DNA of 33,334 bases from an uncultured Clostridia bacterium (GTDB lineage: Bacteria; Bacillota; Clostridia; Oscillospirales; Acutalibacteraceae). Shown piece after piece: positions 6,037 to 14,703 of the stretch. The notes beneath the pieces were generated by a model. That model made no database searches and had not been told where the DNA came from. It saw only the letters and a list, made by a program, of their open reading frames with translations. Both the position numbers and the translations under genes were made by a program. How positions within the stretch are numbered: position 1 is the first letter of the stretch; every line of letters starts with the position of its first letter. The DNA lies in contig CALWIH010000016.1 of assembly GCA_944380675.1 (NCBI GenBank), positions 1 to 33,334 of the forward strand, read 5' to 3'.

Positions 6037-7338
6037 TCATTTTCCTCCGCGCCCCTGCTCCGTGTACCGGTAGGGGCGCAGGATTCTGCCGAACAGCAGG
6101 CAGACGAGCGTTCCCGCGACGCCGAGCATCAGCATCGTCAGCGCCGCGCCGGAGCCCTTGCCGCTGCCGAACAGCGCCGTCAGCAGACCGTCCGGCACAG
6201 CCGCCTCCATCAGCGGCTCACAGACGCCGTCCACCAGCCAGCCGCCGCACAGAAAGCCGATCGGGATAGTGAAGAACTGCAGCGTGTTGCGGCAGGCGTA
6301 CACCCTCCCCTGCAGCTCCACAGGGATGGTGGAACGTAGAATCACGTCGAGGTTGGCGTTCATCAGCGGCACGAGAATCCAGCCGATCAGCTGGGCGAGA
6401 CACCACCAGAACGGCGTCCGTGCAAAGGCGAGCAGATAGTTTTCCGTGCCGAGCGAAAACAGCATCGTCAGCACAATCACCCGCACGCGGTCCTTCGGCG
6501 CGGGAAGCGCCGCCGCGAGCACGCTGCCGAGCAGCGTCGCAATGCCCGCGCAGGACGTCACCATCCCGAGGACGGTCTCGCCGCCGTTCGCGCGCGGCAG
6601 AATGAGCGCCGGGAGCACCGCGTCAAACGCGGAGGCCACCAGATTCACGGCAGCCAGAAAAAGCATCAGCGCGAGAATCAGCCCGTGCTCCCGCAGATAG
6701 GCGAGACCGGCGCGGACGGAGGACAGAAACGATTCCCGCTCCTCCCTCCGCGGCAGCTCCGGCAGCCGGATGCCGAAAAGCAGCGTACAGAAGGCCGCGG
6801 CAAAGGCGGCAAGGTCAAACAGGATGACCGATTCCATCCCGGCGAGCGTGTAGAGAGCCGTCGCGAGAACGGGATTGAGAATTGTCACGAGCGCGTTGGA
6901 GAACGAGCGCAGGCCGCTCGTCTGCTGATAGCGCTCCGGCGGGATGAGCAGCGTCATCGCGACGTCCCCGGCGGGCTGCTGGATGCTGCCCATCAGCCCG
7001 TTGAGCGCGTTGAGGGCGTACAGCTGCCACGGCGCGAGCAGACCGCCGCGCAGCAGCGCGAGCACCGCGACGGTGCAGCACGCGGCGAACGTGTCGCAGG
7101 CCAACATCACCCTTTTCTTGTCCCAGCGGTCGCTCAAAGCGCCCGCAAAGATGCTCACGCAGACGTACGGGGCGTACGAGCAGACGGAGAGCAGCGCCGT
7201 CTGCAGCGCGGAGCCTGTTTCCTGATAGAGCCAGAGCGTCAGCGCAAAGCTCGTCATCGCGCTGCCGAGCTGCGACAGGGACTGCGTGCTCCAGAGCAGA
7301 AAAAAGGGCCGCAATTCTTTCCATGAATGTTTTATCAT
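6037..7338 (-). CDS. MFS exporter (MFS_3 / Mef-like drug efflux family)
   Basis: A 433-residue major facilitator with about 12 hydrophobic segments. It opens with FFLLWSTQSLSQLGSAMTSF, and the conserved cytoplasmic loop DRWDKKRVM follows helix 2 as the usual MFS loop motif. The overall pattern matches the enterobactin-exporter/macrolide-efflux (MFS_3, Mef-like) branch; the actual substrate cannot be read from sequence. The start was set at the ATG at 7338, preceded by AAAGGAG; the upstream in-frame start at 7371 has no support. A structured leader with a 14-codon ORF precedes it, so expression is probably induced through translation of that leader. It reads on into the comEA-like gene. Confidence 0.87.
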   Translation of the reverse strand: MIKHSWKELRPFFLLWSTQSLSQLGSAMTSFALTLWLYQETGSALQTALLSVCSYAPYVCVSIFAGALSDRWDKKRVMLACDTFAACCTVAVLALLRGGLLAPWQLYALNALNGLMGSIQQPAGDVAMTLLIPPERYQQTSGLRSFSNALVTILNPVLATALYTLAGMESVILFDLAAFAAAFCTLLFGIRLPELPRREERESFLSSVRAGLAYLREHGLILALMLFLAAVNLVASAFDAVLPALILPRANGGETVLGMVTSCAGIATLLGSVLAAALPAPKDRVRVIVLTMLFSLGTENYLLAFARTPFWWCLAQLIGWILVPLMNANLDVILRSTIPVELQGRVYACRNTLQFFTIPIGFLCGGWLVDGVCEPLMEAAVPDGLLTALFGSGKGSGAALTMLMLGVAGTLVCLLFGRILRPYRYTEQGRGGK

Positions 7339-7459
7339 TTCCTTTGCTCCTTTGGATAGTAGTAGTTCCAATCAGCAAAGGATGAGGACTCCGCCTCAGC
7401 CCGGCACACGCCGGGTCAGGGGGTTCCCTCCGTGCAGCGTCCTCAGCCTCTGCACGGAG
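7339..7459 (-). promoter_or_regulatory. Candidate attenuator leader of the MFS gene
   Basis: Read on the minus strand, three kinds of pairing compete. Hairpin A pairs 7450-7459 with 7428-7437 (10 bp, perfect). A longer helix pairs 7439-7453 with 7375-7389 (15 positions, one mismatch, one G-U) and encloses hairpin B (7410-7415 with 7400-7405). A sequestering helix pairs TCCTTTGC (7375-7382) with GCAAAGGA (7340-7347), right before the start codon; a second register of 7 bp covers the AAAGGA Shine-Dalgarno sequence itself. The long helix and the sequestering helix share 7375-7382 and cannot coexist. The long helix and hairpin A share 7450-7453. There is no T-run, so control would be translational rather than by termination. 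Confidence 0.6.
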
Positions 7460-7487
7460 CGCAGACAATGCAAAGCGGATAGCGCAT
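7443..7487 (-). CDS. Putative 14-residue leader peptide upstream of the MFS gene
   Basis: An ATG at 7487, preceded by AAGGGAAGGG five bases upstream, opens a short frame encoding MRYPLCIVCAPCRG and stops at a TGA at 7443-7445. Three of its 14 residues are Cys. Its last four codons and stop overlap the 5' arms of both hairpin A and the longer competing helix, so a ribosome on this ORF would decide which RNA structure forms. Such ORFs are known ahead of resistance genes, including mef/msr-type efflux operons, where drug-induced stalling induces expression. It begins 27 bases after the HAD gene's stop codon. A weak promoter (TTGTCG, 17 bases, TATCCC, at 7521-7549 on the minus strand) may serve it; otherwise it is on the HAD transcript. 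Confidence 0.55.
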   Translation of the reverse strand: MRYPLCIVCAPCRG

Positions 7488-7514
7488 GGCTGCCCTTCCC
7501 TTCTTCTCTCCCGT

Positions 7515-8327
7515 CTAATCGGGATATTTGCTTTCGAGAAATTCGACAAGGTCGGCGAGCGCGCCGCCGCGGCAGTCGCAGACGACGAGCTCCGCCTTTC
7601 TTTGAAGCTCCACCGGCGCGTTCGCCGGGACGACGGCGTGTCCCGCCGCCTCGAGAAGCTCCTCGTCGTTAAAGTAATCGCCCACAGCGTAGACGTTTTC
7701 CATTGGGATGGAAAGCCGCTGCGCCAGCGAGCGGAGCATCGCGCCCTTGTTCGCCTGCTCCGGCAAAATTTCAAGAAAATTCTCGGACGAGAACACAAGG
7801 CGCAGGCCGGGATGCGGCTGAGCGCCCGCGAACCGCATGGCCTCCCGGATGGCTTCCGCCTCCCCGCCGAGGAGGATTTTCAGCCAAGGCTGAAAGCAGG
7901 ATGTCTCCACGCCCTCGGTGAAGGGGTAAATCTCCGGCGTCTTTGTGTTGCCGATGAAGCCGTTCCGGCGAAGAATTCCGACGCAGTCGTCGTAGAAGCA
8001 CTCCATGCCAAGCTCCGGGAAGCGCTGGTACAGGGTATGGACGAGCGGGGCAGCGTTCTCCTTCTCAAGACCGCAGCGCAGCAGCACCTCGCCGCCCGCG
8101 TAATCGTAGAGGAGACAGCCGTTGAGCAAAATCGCCGGGGCGTTCACGGGAAGATCCCCGAGAAAGCGGCTCGCGGAGCCGATGGAGCGGCCCGTCGCGA
8201 GTGTAAAGCGGCCTCCCTTTTCAGCAAAGCGGCGCAGCGCGGCAAGGTTCCGCTCGGGAATGAAGCTTCCCTCCGGCACGAGAGTGCCGTCGATGTCGCT
8301 CGCAATCAGGATGTTTCGCAGGTTCAT
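7515..8327 (-). CDS. Cof-type HAD phosphatase
   Basis: A 270-residue HAD-superfamily hydrolase of the Cof/YbiV group. Motif I is DIDGT (Asp11 nucleophile, Asp13 acid/base), motif II lies in LATGRS (43-48), motif III is Lys194 (QANKG), and motif IV is GDYFND (216-221), with Tyr-Phe in place of the commoner Gly/Ser-x. The 100-residue insert between motifs II and III is the C2 cap that sets substrate choice. Members dephosphorylate sugar phosphates, pyridoxal phosphate or flavin intermediates, and the substrate here is unknown. The ATG overlaps the rluD stop codon by 4 bases (ATGA), so it is translationally coupled to rluD. Confidence 0.87.
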   Translation of the reverse strand: MNLRNILIASDIDGTLVPEGSFIPERNLAALRRFAEKGGRFTLATGRSIGSASRFLGDLPVNAPAILLNGCLLYDYAGGEVLLRCGLEKENAAPLVHTLYQRFPELGMECFYDDCVGILRRNGFIGNTKTPEIYPFTEGVETSCFQPWLKILLGGEAEAIREAMRFAGAQPHPGLRLVFSSENFLEILPEQANKGAMLRSLAQRLSIPMENVYAVGDYFNDEELLEAAGHAVVPANAPVELQRKAELVVCDCRGGALADLVEFLESKYPD

Positions 8328-9271
8328 GGCTCCGAATCCCCTCCCATCCCGGCCCTGCGCCGGAGCTTTTCGAGAAAGGCCGTGAAATACGGCGGCAGCT
8401 CGCTCTCAAATTCGAGCCAGCGCCCGTCGCGCGGATGTGTAAAGCCGATATGCTTTGCATGAAGGCATTGCCCGTGCAGCTCGGAGATGACCTTTTTCGG
8501 GCCGTAGACCTCGTCTCCGGCCACGGGATGACCGAGCGAGGCCATATGGACGCGGATCTGGTGCGTCCGCCCCGTCTCGAGCCGCAAACGGACGTGCGTA
8601 AAGCCCGGATACCGCGCCAGAACGGTGTAATGCGTCACGGCAGGGCGCGAATTGCGCTTCGTCACCGCCATTTTCTTGCGGTCGACGGGGTGGCGGCCAA
8701 TCGGGGCGTCGACCGTCCCCTCATCCCCGCGGAGGGAGCCGTACACGACCGCCTCGTAAATGCGTGTAAAGCTATGAACCTTTATCTGCTCCGCGAGCCG
8801 GAGGTGGGCAAAATCGTTCTTCGCGACGATGAGCAGCCCGCTCGTGTCCTTGTCGATCCGGTGGACGATACCGGGCCGGACAACGCCGCCGATGCCGGAG
8901 AGCGAGCCCCGGCAGTGCGCGAGCAGCGCGTTGACGAGCGTCCCGGACGGATTCCCGGCGGCGGGGTGCACCACCATTCCCTTCGGCTTGTTGACGACGA
9001 GCAGGTCGCCGTCCTCGTAGACAATCTCGAGCGGGATTTCCTCGGGCAGAACGTCTGCCGAGACGGGATCGGGGATTGTCACCGTGATGACGTCGCCCGG
9101 CTGCACCTTGTACGACTTCGGGAGGGCTTTGCCGCGAAGGCACACCTGCCCCGATTCCGCCAGCTTCTCCGCCGCCGTGCGTGTAATGTTGGGAAGCTTT
9201 ACACTGATAAACTTATCCAGACGAAGGCCGTTCTCCTCCCCCGGCACCGTCAGCTCCTCCGTGCGCGCCAT
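8324..9271 (-). CDS. rluD: RluD-type 23S rRNA pseudouridine synthase
   Basis: A 315-residue protein with an N-terminal S4 RNA-binding domain (about 16-63) and a RluA-family catalytic domain. The active-site motif HRIDKDTSG places the catalytic Asp at 140; further family segments are NKPKGMVVHPAAGN (94-107) and GRTHQIRVHMASLGHPVAGD. It converts uridine to pseudouridine in structured RNA, most likely 23S rRNA helix 69 as for RluD. Equivalent genes next to lspA in Firmicutes (ylyB) are annotated the same way. The ATG at 9271 follows the lspA TGA after one base, so a longer reading upstream was rejected as antisense overlap with lspA's frame. The position after lspA is conserved in Bacillus and Clostridia. 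Confidence 0.92.
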   Translation of the reverse strand: MARTEELTVPGEENGLRLDKFISVKLPNITRTAAEKLAESGQVCLRGKALPKSYKVQPGDVITVTIPDPVSADVLPEEIPLEIVYEDGDLLVVNKPKGMVVHPAAGNPSGTLVNALLAHCRGSLSGIGGVVRPGIVHRIDKDTSGLLIVAKNDFAHLRLAEQIKVHSFTRIYEAVVYGSLRGDEGTVDAPIGRHPVDRKKMAVTKRNSRPAVTHYTVLARYPGFTHVRLRLETGRTHQIRVHMASLGHPVAGDEVYGPKKVISELHGQCLHAKHIGFTHPRDGRWLEFESELPPYFTAFLEKLRRRAGMGGDSEP

Positions 9272-9272
9272 C

Positions 9273-9758
9273 TCAGTGCTTGCTCCGCAGGACGCGCTCC
9301 TCCGAAGCCTTTTCGGAGAAGAACAGAACATGGATAATGAACAGAGCTGTCCCGACCACAATCGCCATATCGGCAAAATTGAAGACCGGCGGGAAGAACG
9401 AGACGTGGATGTAATCGACGACGTAGCCGAGGCCAATCCGGTCAATCATGTTTCCGAGTCCGCCGCCGAGAATCAGGCCGCTCGCGAGATAGGTGATCCA
9501 GTTATGATGACGGTAGCGAAAGAGCAGAATCAGAATCGCCAGCATCAGAAGGCCGGTGGTAATGATAAAGAACCAGCGCTGATTGCTCAGGATCCCGAAG
9601 GCGGCTCCCCTGTTCTCGACAAACGTGAAATCGAGAAGGCCCTCGATCACGACATACGTTCCAATCGGCTTGAGGTTCTGGACAACCACAGCCTTGATGA
9701 TCTGATCGACGACGGCCAGCACCACAGCCAGACCAATCATCAGAAACTGCACAAGCAT
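9273..9758 (-). CDS. lspA: Lipoprotein signal peptidase II
   Basis: A 161-residue membrane aspartic protease that cleaves the signal peptide from prolipoproteins after lipidation. Four transmembrane helices are visible. Catalytic aspartates are Asp106 (in GNMIDR) and Asp130 (in FNFADMAI), and the conserved VENRGAAFG segment lies at 47-55. The start was set at the ATG at 9758 because AAGGAGGAAG precedes it; a start at 9818 would add a charged 20-residue extension lacking in the family. It lies between ileS and rluD as in B. subtilis. A terminator sits just upstream, so its expression from the ileS transcript is probably reduced. Confidence 0.95.
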   Translation of the reverse strand: MLVQFLMIGLAVVLAVVDQIIKAVVVQNLKPIGTYVVIEGLLDFTFVENRGAAFGILSNQRWFFIITTGLLMLAILILLFRYRHHNWITYLASGLILGGGLGNMIDRIGLGYVVDYIHVSFFPPVFNFADMAIVVGTALFIIHVLFFSEKASEERVLRSKH

Positions 9759-9776
9759 TTTCTTCCTCCTTGATAG

Positions 9777-9815
9777 AAAAACAGCGGGCAGTCCTTTTCC
9801 GATCATCCTGCCCGC
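9777..9815 (-). terminator. Intrinsic terminator between ileS and lspA
   Basis: On the minus strand GCGGGCAG pairs with CTGCCCGC (8 bp) across a 16-base loop, followed by TGTTTTT. With no space for a separate lspA promoter, this suggests partial read-through. Confidence 0.65.
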
Positions 9816-9834
9816 CATCTTCTGTTTGTTCTGT

Positions 9835-12627
9835 TTATTCCATTACAGCGGCGCAGCGGCTGCACAGATCCGGGTGCTCCGCGCTGGAGCCGACCGTATC
9901 GCTGTAGCACCAGCAGCGGGCGCACTTCTCGCCCTCGGCGTGCGCGACGGTGACGGAGAGCTCCGGCACAGTCTCGCCGGTATACTCGCCCTTCCCGCCC
10001 TGCTGTACCTCGAGCTGGGAGACGATGAAGACGGGAACGAGCTCATCCTTCACGGAGGAGACAAAGTCATAGAGCTCGCCGTCGCAGAACAGGCTCACCT
10101 TCGCGTCGAGAGACGAGCCGATGACCTTCTCCTTGCGCGCGATTTCAAGCGCCTTCTTGACGTCGTCGCGGATCTGGTGGATGCGATCCCAGCGCGCGAT
10201 GAAGTCGTCATCGACGGTGACGCCGCTCGTGCGGGGCATCTCGTTGAAGAGGACGCACTCCGGGTCGGCGGAAGCGTCGTGCGGCATCGCGTGCCAGATC
10301 TCGTCGGAGGTGAAGGCAAGAATCGGCGAGACGAGGCGCGTGAGCGCGTCGAGGACGCGGTACATGGCCGTCTGAGCGGCGCGGCGCGTCAGGCTCCCTG
10401 CCTTCTCGGTGTAGAGGCGATCCTTCGCGACGTCGAGGTAGAAGTTGGAGAGGTCAACGACGCAGAAGTTGTGAATCGCGTGGTAGACCTGATGGAACTC
10501 GTACGTCTCGTAGCCCTCGTGGCACTTCTTCATGACGTCCTCAAGCTTCTTGAGCACCCAGAGATCGATCGGGAAGAGCTTCTCGTTCGGCACCATGTCC
10601 TTGTCCGGGTCGAAGTCCTTGAGGTTGCCGAGGATGAACCGGGCCGTGTTGCGAATCTTGCGATACGCGTCGGAGAGCTGCTTCAGGATCTCCTTGGAGA
10701 TGCGGATATCGGCGTGATAGTCGGACGACGCGACCCACAGGCGCAGGATGTCGGCGCCGTACTGGTCGATGACCTCCTTCGGGTCAATGCCGTTGCCGGC
10801 GGATTTGTGCATCTGGCGGCCCTCGCCGTCGACGACCCAGCCGTGGGTGACGACGCTGCGGTACGGCGCCTGTCCGCGCCACGCGACGGACGTGAGCAGC
10901 GAGGACTGGAACCAGCCGCGGTACTGATCGGCGCCCTCGAGATAAAGGTCGGCCGGCCAGTGCAGCTCGGGACGCTGATCGGCGACGGCGGCGTGCGTGA
11001 CGCCGGAGTCAAACCACACGTCCATGATGTCGTGCTCCTTCGTAAACTCGGAGCAGCCGCACTTCCTGCAGACGGTTCCGGCGGGCAGGAGCTCCTTCTC
11101 GTCCTTCGCGTACCAGGCGTCGGAGCCCTCCTTCGCGAAGATGCCGGAGATGTGCATCATGACGTCCTTGTCGATAAGCGGCTCGCCGCAGTCCTTGCAG
11201 TAGAAGATCGGGATCGGCACGCCCCAGCGGCGCTGGCGGGAGATGCACCAGTCCTTGCGATCCTCGACCATCGAGGTGATGCGGTCGCGGCCCCAGCCGG
11301 GAATCCACTGCACCTTGTTGATCTCCTCAATCGCCTTCTCCTTGATGGCGTCGACCGAGCAGAACCACTGCTCCGTCGCGCGGAAGAGGATGGGGTTCTT
11401 GCAGCGCCAGCAGTGCGGATACTGGTGGACGATGCGCTGCGTCGCGAGCATCGCGCCGGTCTCCTCGAGGTACGCGCCGATGACCTTGTTCGCCTCGTTC
11501 GTCGTCAGGCCGGCAAACTGTCCGGCCTCCTCGGTGAGCTTGCCGTCGGCGTCGACCGGGACGACGATCTCAATTTCGGGGTAATTCTTGCAGATGTCAA
11601 AGTCCTCGACGCCGAAGCCGGGCGCGGTATGGACGCAGCCGGTGCCGCTCTCGAGCGTGACGTGGTCGCCGACAATGACGAGGCTGGTGCGGTCGAGGAA
11701 GGGGTGCTGCGCCTTCATGTATTCGAGCTCGCTGCCGCGGAAGGTCGCGACGGTCTCATACTCCTCGATACCGGCGGCCTTGAGGGCGTTCTCCGCGAGC
11801 GCCTCGGCCATGACGAGGTATTCGCCGCCGCAGCGGATGAGGGAATAGTCAAAATCGGGACCGAGGCAGATGGCAAGGTTGCCGGGGAGCGTCCAGGTCG
11901 TCGTCGTCCAGATGACGAAGGAGACCTTCGCCGGGTCGACGCCCTTCGCCGCGAACAGGCCCTTGTCGTCCACAACGCGGAACTTCACATAGACGGAGAC
12001 GCACGGATCCTCCGCGTACTCAATCTCCGCCTCCGCGAGGGCCGTCTTGCACTCGGGGCACCAGTAGACGGGCTTGAGGCCCTTATAGATGTAGCCCTTC
12101 GTGGCCATTTCGGAGAAAACTTCAATCTGCTTGGCCTCAAAATCATGCGTCAGGGTGATGTAGGGATGATCCCAATCGCCGATGCCGCCGAGACGCTTGA
12201 ACTGATTGCGCTGGCCGTCGAGGTACGTCATCGCGAACTCGCGGCAGATCTTTCTCAGCTCAACGTCGGAGATCGTGGTCGAATTTCCGACGCCGGCCTT
12301 CTTGCGCGCCTTGAGCTCCGTGGGCAGGCCGTGCGTGTCCCAGCCCGGCACATACGGAGCCTTGAAGCCCGCCATGTTGCGGTGGCGCACGATGATGTCC
12401 TTGAGCGTCTTGTTCAGCGCGGTGCCGAGGTGAATGTCACCGTTGGCATACGGAGGGCCGTCATGCAGGACGAACAGCGGCTTGCCGTCGTTCTTCTGCA
12501 TCAGCTTTTCGTAGATCCCGTCCTTCTCCCACTGCTCGAGCATGACGGGCTCGCGCTTCGGGAGACCCGCCTGCATCGCAAATTCCGTTTCGGGGAGATT
12601 CAGCGTCTTTTTGTAATCCTGGGCCAT
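9835..12627 (-). CDS. ileS: Isoleucyl-tRNA synthetase
   Basis: A 930-residue class I synthetase charging tRNA-Ile with isoleucine. The HIGH motif reads HLGT (66-69, within [13 protein letters not shown]) and the KMSKS loop reads QMHKS (605-609). The editing domain lies between them ([11 protein letters not shown], and [12 protein letters not shown] before the editing pocket Asp). The C-terminal zinc finger uses Cys902, Cys905, Cys922 and Cys925, as in bacterial-type enzymes. The start at the ATG at 12627 has AGGAGAG before it. Only 32 bases separate it from divIVA, leaving no room for the T-box leader that often controls ileS in Firmicutes. The KMSKS departure leaves the second Lys (Lys608), the important residue, in place. 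Confidence 0.97.
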   Translation of the reverse strand: MAQDYKKTLNLPETEFAMQAGLPKREPVMLEQWEKDGIYEKLMQKNDGKPLFVLHDGPPYANGDIHLGTALNKTLKDIIVRHRNMAGFKAPYVPGWDTHGLPTELKARKKAGVGNSTTISDVELRKICREFAMTYLDGQRNQFKRLGGIGDWDHPYITLTHDFEAKQIEVFSEMATKGYIYKGLKPVYWCPECKTALAEAEIEYAEDPCVSVYVKFRVVDDKGLFAAKGVDPAKVSFVIWTTTTWTLPGNLAICLGPDFDYSLIRCGGEYLVMAEALAENALKAAGIEEYETVATFRGSELEYMKAQHPFLDRTSLVIVGDHVTLESGTGCVHTAPGFGVEDFDICKNYPEIEIVVPVDADGKLTEEAGQFAGLTTNEANKVIGAYLEETGAMLATQRIVHQYPHCWRCKNPILFRATEQWFCSVDAIKEKAIEEINKVQWIPGWGRDRITSMVEDRKDWCISRQRRWGVPIPIFYCKDCGEPLIDKDVMMHISGIFAKEGSDAWYAKDEKELLPAGTVCRKCGCSEFTKEHDIMDVWFDSGVTHAAVADQRPELHWPADLYLEGADQYRGWFQSSLLTSVAWRGQAPYRSVVTHGWVVDGEGRQMHKSAGNGIDPKEVIDQYGADILRLWVASSDYHADIRISKEILKQLSDAYRKIRNTARFILGNLKDFDPDKDMVPNEKLFPIDLWVLKKLEDVMKKCHEGYETYEFHQVYHAIHNFCVVDLSNFYLDVAKDRLYTEKAGSLTRRAAQTAMYRVLDALTRLVSPILAFTSDEIWHAMPHDASADPECVLFNEMPRTSGVTVDDDFIARWDRIHQIRDDVKKALEIARKEKVIGSSLDAKVSLFCDGELYDFVSSVKDELVPVFIVSQLEVQQGGKGEYTGETVPELSVTVAHAEGEKCARCWCYSDTVGSSAEHPDLCSRCAAVME

Positions 12628-12659
12628 GTCAATTACTCTCCTGTATCTATAGTTTTTCT

Positions 12660-13349
12660 TCAGAACTCATCAAAATTCGACACGCCGGCCTGAAATTCCA
12701 GCGTGGGCTCCTGCACGTCGTTCGGGTCGGCGGCGCGGCGCTGCTCAAAGAGAGAAGGCTCGAGGTCGACCGTCTCCGGCTCGGGCTCGCGGGACTCGCT
12801 CACGGCGCGCGGCGCGGCGGCGGGCTGCCGGGGCTGCTCCTCCTCCTTTTCCTCCTTCTGTTCGGAGGGAAGCGCGTCGATGAGCGTCAGGTGGCGGCGG
12901 TACATCTCAAGCAGCTGGGAGCGGAAATCCGACACCTGCTTTTTGAGGTCGACCATCTGCTGCTTCTGCTGCTGGATCTGCTCCTGCGCCCCCGCGACAA
13001 TGTGCTCGGCCTTGAGGTTCGCGTCCTTCAGAATGATCTCGGCCTTGTGGCGCGCCTCGCGGACGGACGCGTCCCCGAGCTTCTGCGCGCTGACGAGGGC
13101 GGTTTTGATCTCGTCCTCCTCGCCGCGGTACTCTTCAATCTTTGCCGCAAGAATCTCGAGCTTCTTCTGCAGCTGGCGCTTCTCCTCCTCGGCGCGCTCA
13201 AGCTCCTGACGCTGCTCCAGATTCTTTTTCATCAGATCCTCGACCGTCTCCCGGACGCGATCGATGAAGGCGTCGACGTCCTCCGGCTTGTAGCCGGAAA
13301 AACCCGCCTTGCGGAAGCTCACGTTCGTGATATCGTTTAACGAAAGCAT
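12660..13349 (-). CDS. divIVA: DivIVA family cell-division/polarity protein
   Basis: A 229-residue protein with the DivIVA lipid-binding N-terminus ([20 protein letters not shown], then [10 protein letters not shown]), which contains the Phe and Lys residues used for membrane insertion. A long coiled coil runs from about 30 to 165, rich in Glu, Lys and Gln. The C-terminal ~60 residues are acidic and proline-rich and end in NFDEF. It marks curved membrane at septa and poles and recruits division or growth proteins. The start at the ATG at 13349 matches the family N-terminus; the upstream start at 13406 would overlap ylmH. The order sepF, ylmH, divIVA, ileS is that of B. subtilis. Confidence 0.93.
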   Translation of the reverse strand: MLSLNDITNVSFRKAGFSGYKPEDVDAFIDRVRETVEDLMKKNLEQRQELERAEEEKRQLQKKLEILAAKIEEYRGEEDEIKTALVSAQKLGDASVREARHKAEIILKDANLKAEHIVAGAQEQIQQQKQQMVDLKKQVSDFRSQLLEMYRRHLTLIDALPSEQKEEKEEEQPRQPAAAPRAVSESREPEPETVDLEPSLFEQRRAADPNDVQEPTLEFQAGVSNFDEF

Positions 13350-13398
13350 CAATGCTGCCGTCCCCTTTCCTCTGGTTCTTCCCGCGGAAGCGCCGCGT

Positions 13399-14154
13399 TC
13401 AGACATATTTCCTGCCGCCGATGCACAAGCGGCCCTTTTTCGTGTTCGGCCCCAGGCGATCGATGACGAATTTTCCCTTTCCGCGGATGGAAAGCTTCGC
13501 CCCCTCCTCCAGAAGACGGGAGGACGAAAGCTCCTCGCGGTAATTGAGCGTTACAAGGCCGGAGGCGATGGCCGAGGCGGCCTTGTCGCGGCTCAGTCCC
13601 GCCACGGCGGCGACCACGCAGTCAAGCCGCGGCGACGCCACGACGGCGGAAAACTCCTCAAAGCGGTGCGCCGGAGGAAGCGGCTCCTCCGCACCGACGG
13701 AAAGCCTGACGCCGGCACGGCCAATCCTGTCGGTCTGATCGACGAGGAAGGAGGCGAGCTCCCCGCGCACGAAAAAGACGGCCCTGCCCGTCTCAATCAG
13801 GATGTCCCCCAGCGCCTCCCGCTGGACGCCCTGCGAGAGCAGGCCGCCGAGGAGGTCGCGGTGCGTCAGGACGTCCTCACGGCGGAAGCGCGCGGTGACA
13901 GCCTTCAGCGGAAAGGAGGAAGCGTCCGGATCAAAACGGGACGGAAACGCGCCGAACAGGACGCGCTCCGCCTCCTCATGGCCGCCCCAAAGCAGAAAAC
14001 GGTCAAAGCGCAGCCTCCTCATCAGAGACCGCGCAAATTCCGCTTCCCTTTCATCCAGAAATCCAACGAAATGGCAGCGGTTCCGGCGTTTCGCCATCTC
14101 GACGGCGTCCGTCAGCCGCGCCTCCAGGAGCGCATCGTCCCGGTTCGCGTCCAT
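13399..14154 (-). CDS. ylmH: YlmH-type S4-domain RNA-binding protein
   Basis: A 251-residue protein of the YlmH family. Its N-terminal region contains HFVGFLDEREAEFA and its C-terminal S4 domain spans about 180-250 (LDCVVAAVAGLSRDKAASAI through the LSIRGKGKF strand). YlmH binds stalled 50S-peptidyl-tRNA complexes in a rescue pathway in B. subtilis and is always encoded with division genes. The ATG follows the sepF stop codon after one base (TGA-G-ATG), implying coupled translation. The ylmG gene that normally lies between sepF and ylmH is not here. Confidence 0.92.
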   Translation of the reverse strand: MDANRDDALLEARLTDAVEMAKRRNRCHFVGFLDEREAEFARSLMRRLRFDRFLLWGGHEEAERVLFGAFPSRFDPDASSFPLKAVTARFRREDVLTHRDLLGGLLSQGVQREALGDILIETGRAVFFVRGELASFLVDQTDRIGRAGVRLSVGAEEPLPPAHRFEEFSAVVASPRLDCVVAAVAGLSRDKAASAIASGLVTLNYREELSSSRLLEEGAKLSIRGKGKFVIDRLGPNTKKGRLCIGGRKYV

Positions 14155-14155
14155 C

Positions 14156-14626
14156 TCAGAAATACACCCCGTTGTTCTCGAGCTCGTCCATCACGTCGTC
14201 GCCCGTAAGATCCACATTGTACGGAGTGATGATGAACGTGTTGGTCGCCACGCGCTTGATCTTCCCGTTGTTGGCGTACGCGACGCCGGACAGGAAATCG
14301 ATGATGCGGCGGGAGACGTCCTTCGCGGTGTTCTCCAGATTGAGCACAACCGTGTGCATCTTCAAAAGCTCGTCGGCGACGCCGCGCGTCTCCTCGCCGA
14401 AATGCTCGGGCTTGAAGAGGACGACCTGCAGCTGCGCCGTCGCGTGGATATTCACAACCTTATTGCCGGACGAGGACGAGGACGGCGCGCGGCGAATCAC
14501 GTCGCGGTCATGGCTCTCGATCGGAGTGTCGAAGTCCTCCTCCTGCTCCTCCTCCTCGAGGTACTCATCGTACTCGTCGTCGGGGGGCGTCCACATATTT
14601 TTAATCTTCTGTACGAAACCTGCCAT
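14156..14626 (-). CDS. sepF: SepF cell-division protein
   Basis: A 156-residue SepF. It has an N-terminal amphipathic membrane-targeting helix (MAGFVQKIKNMW), a strongly acidic low-complexity linker (about 15-40) and the C-terminal SepF alpha/beta domain (VVNIHATAQLQVVLFKPEHF through SGVAYANNGKIKRVATNTFIITP). SepF rings tether FtsZ filaments to the membrane at the division site. An AGGAGG ribosome binding site lies 9 bases before the ATG. It is downstream of yggS with a 77-base gap and runs directly into ylmH. Confidence 0.95.
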   Translation of the reverse strand: MAGFVQKIKNMWTPPDDEYDEYLEEEEQEEDFDTPIESHDRDVIRRAPSSSSSGNKVVNIHATAQLQVVLFKPEHFGEETRGVADELLKMHTVVLNLENTAKDVSRRIIDFLSGVAYANNGKIKRVATNTFIITPYNVDLTGDDVMDELENNGVYF

Positions 14627-14703
14627 TTCTCTGACCTCCTGGTTGTCGTATTCTTTGATGTATCTTCAGAATCAGGACCTGCCTTTGAAAACGCGCCGGC
14701 CCG

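Noticed and set aside
12628-12659. Possible T-box leader for ileS
   Set aside because: Only 32 bases separate divIVA and ileS; no specifier stem or antiterminator motif fits.
9826-12693. A 955-codon open frame on the plus strand
   Set aside because: It mirrors ileS on the other strand and has the composition of a codon-usage shadow, without any recognisable motif.
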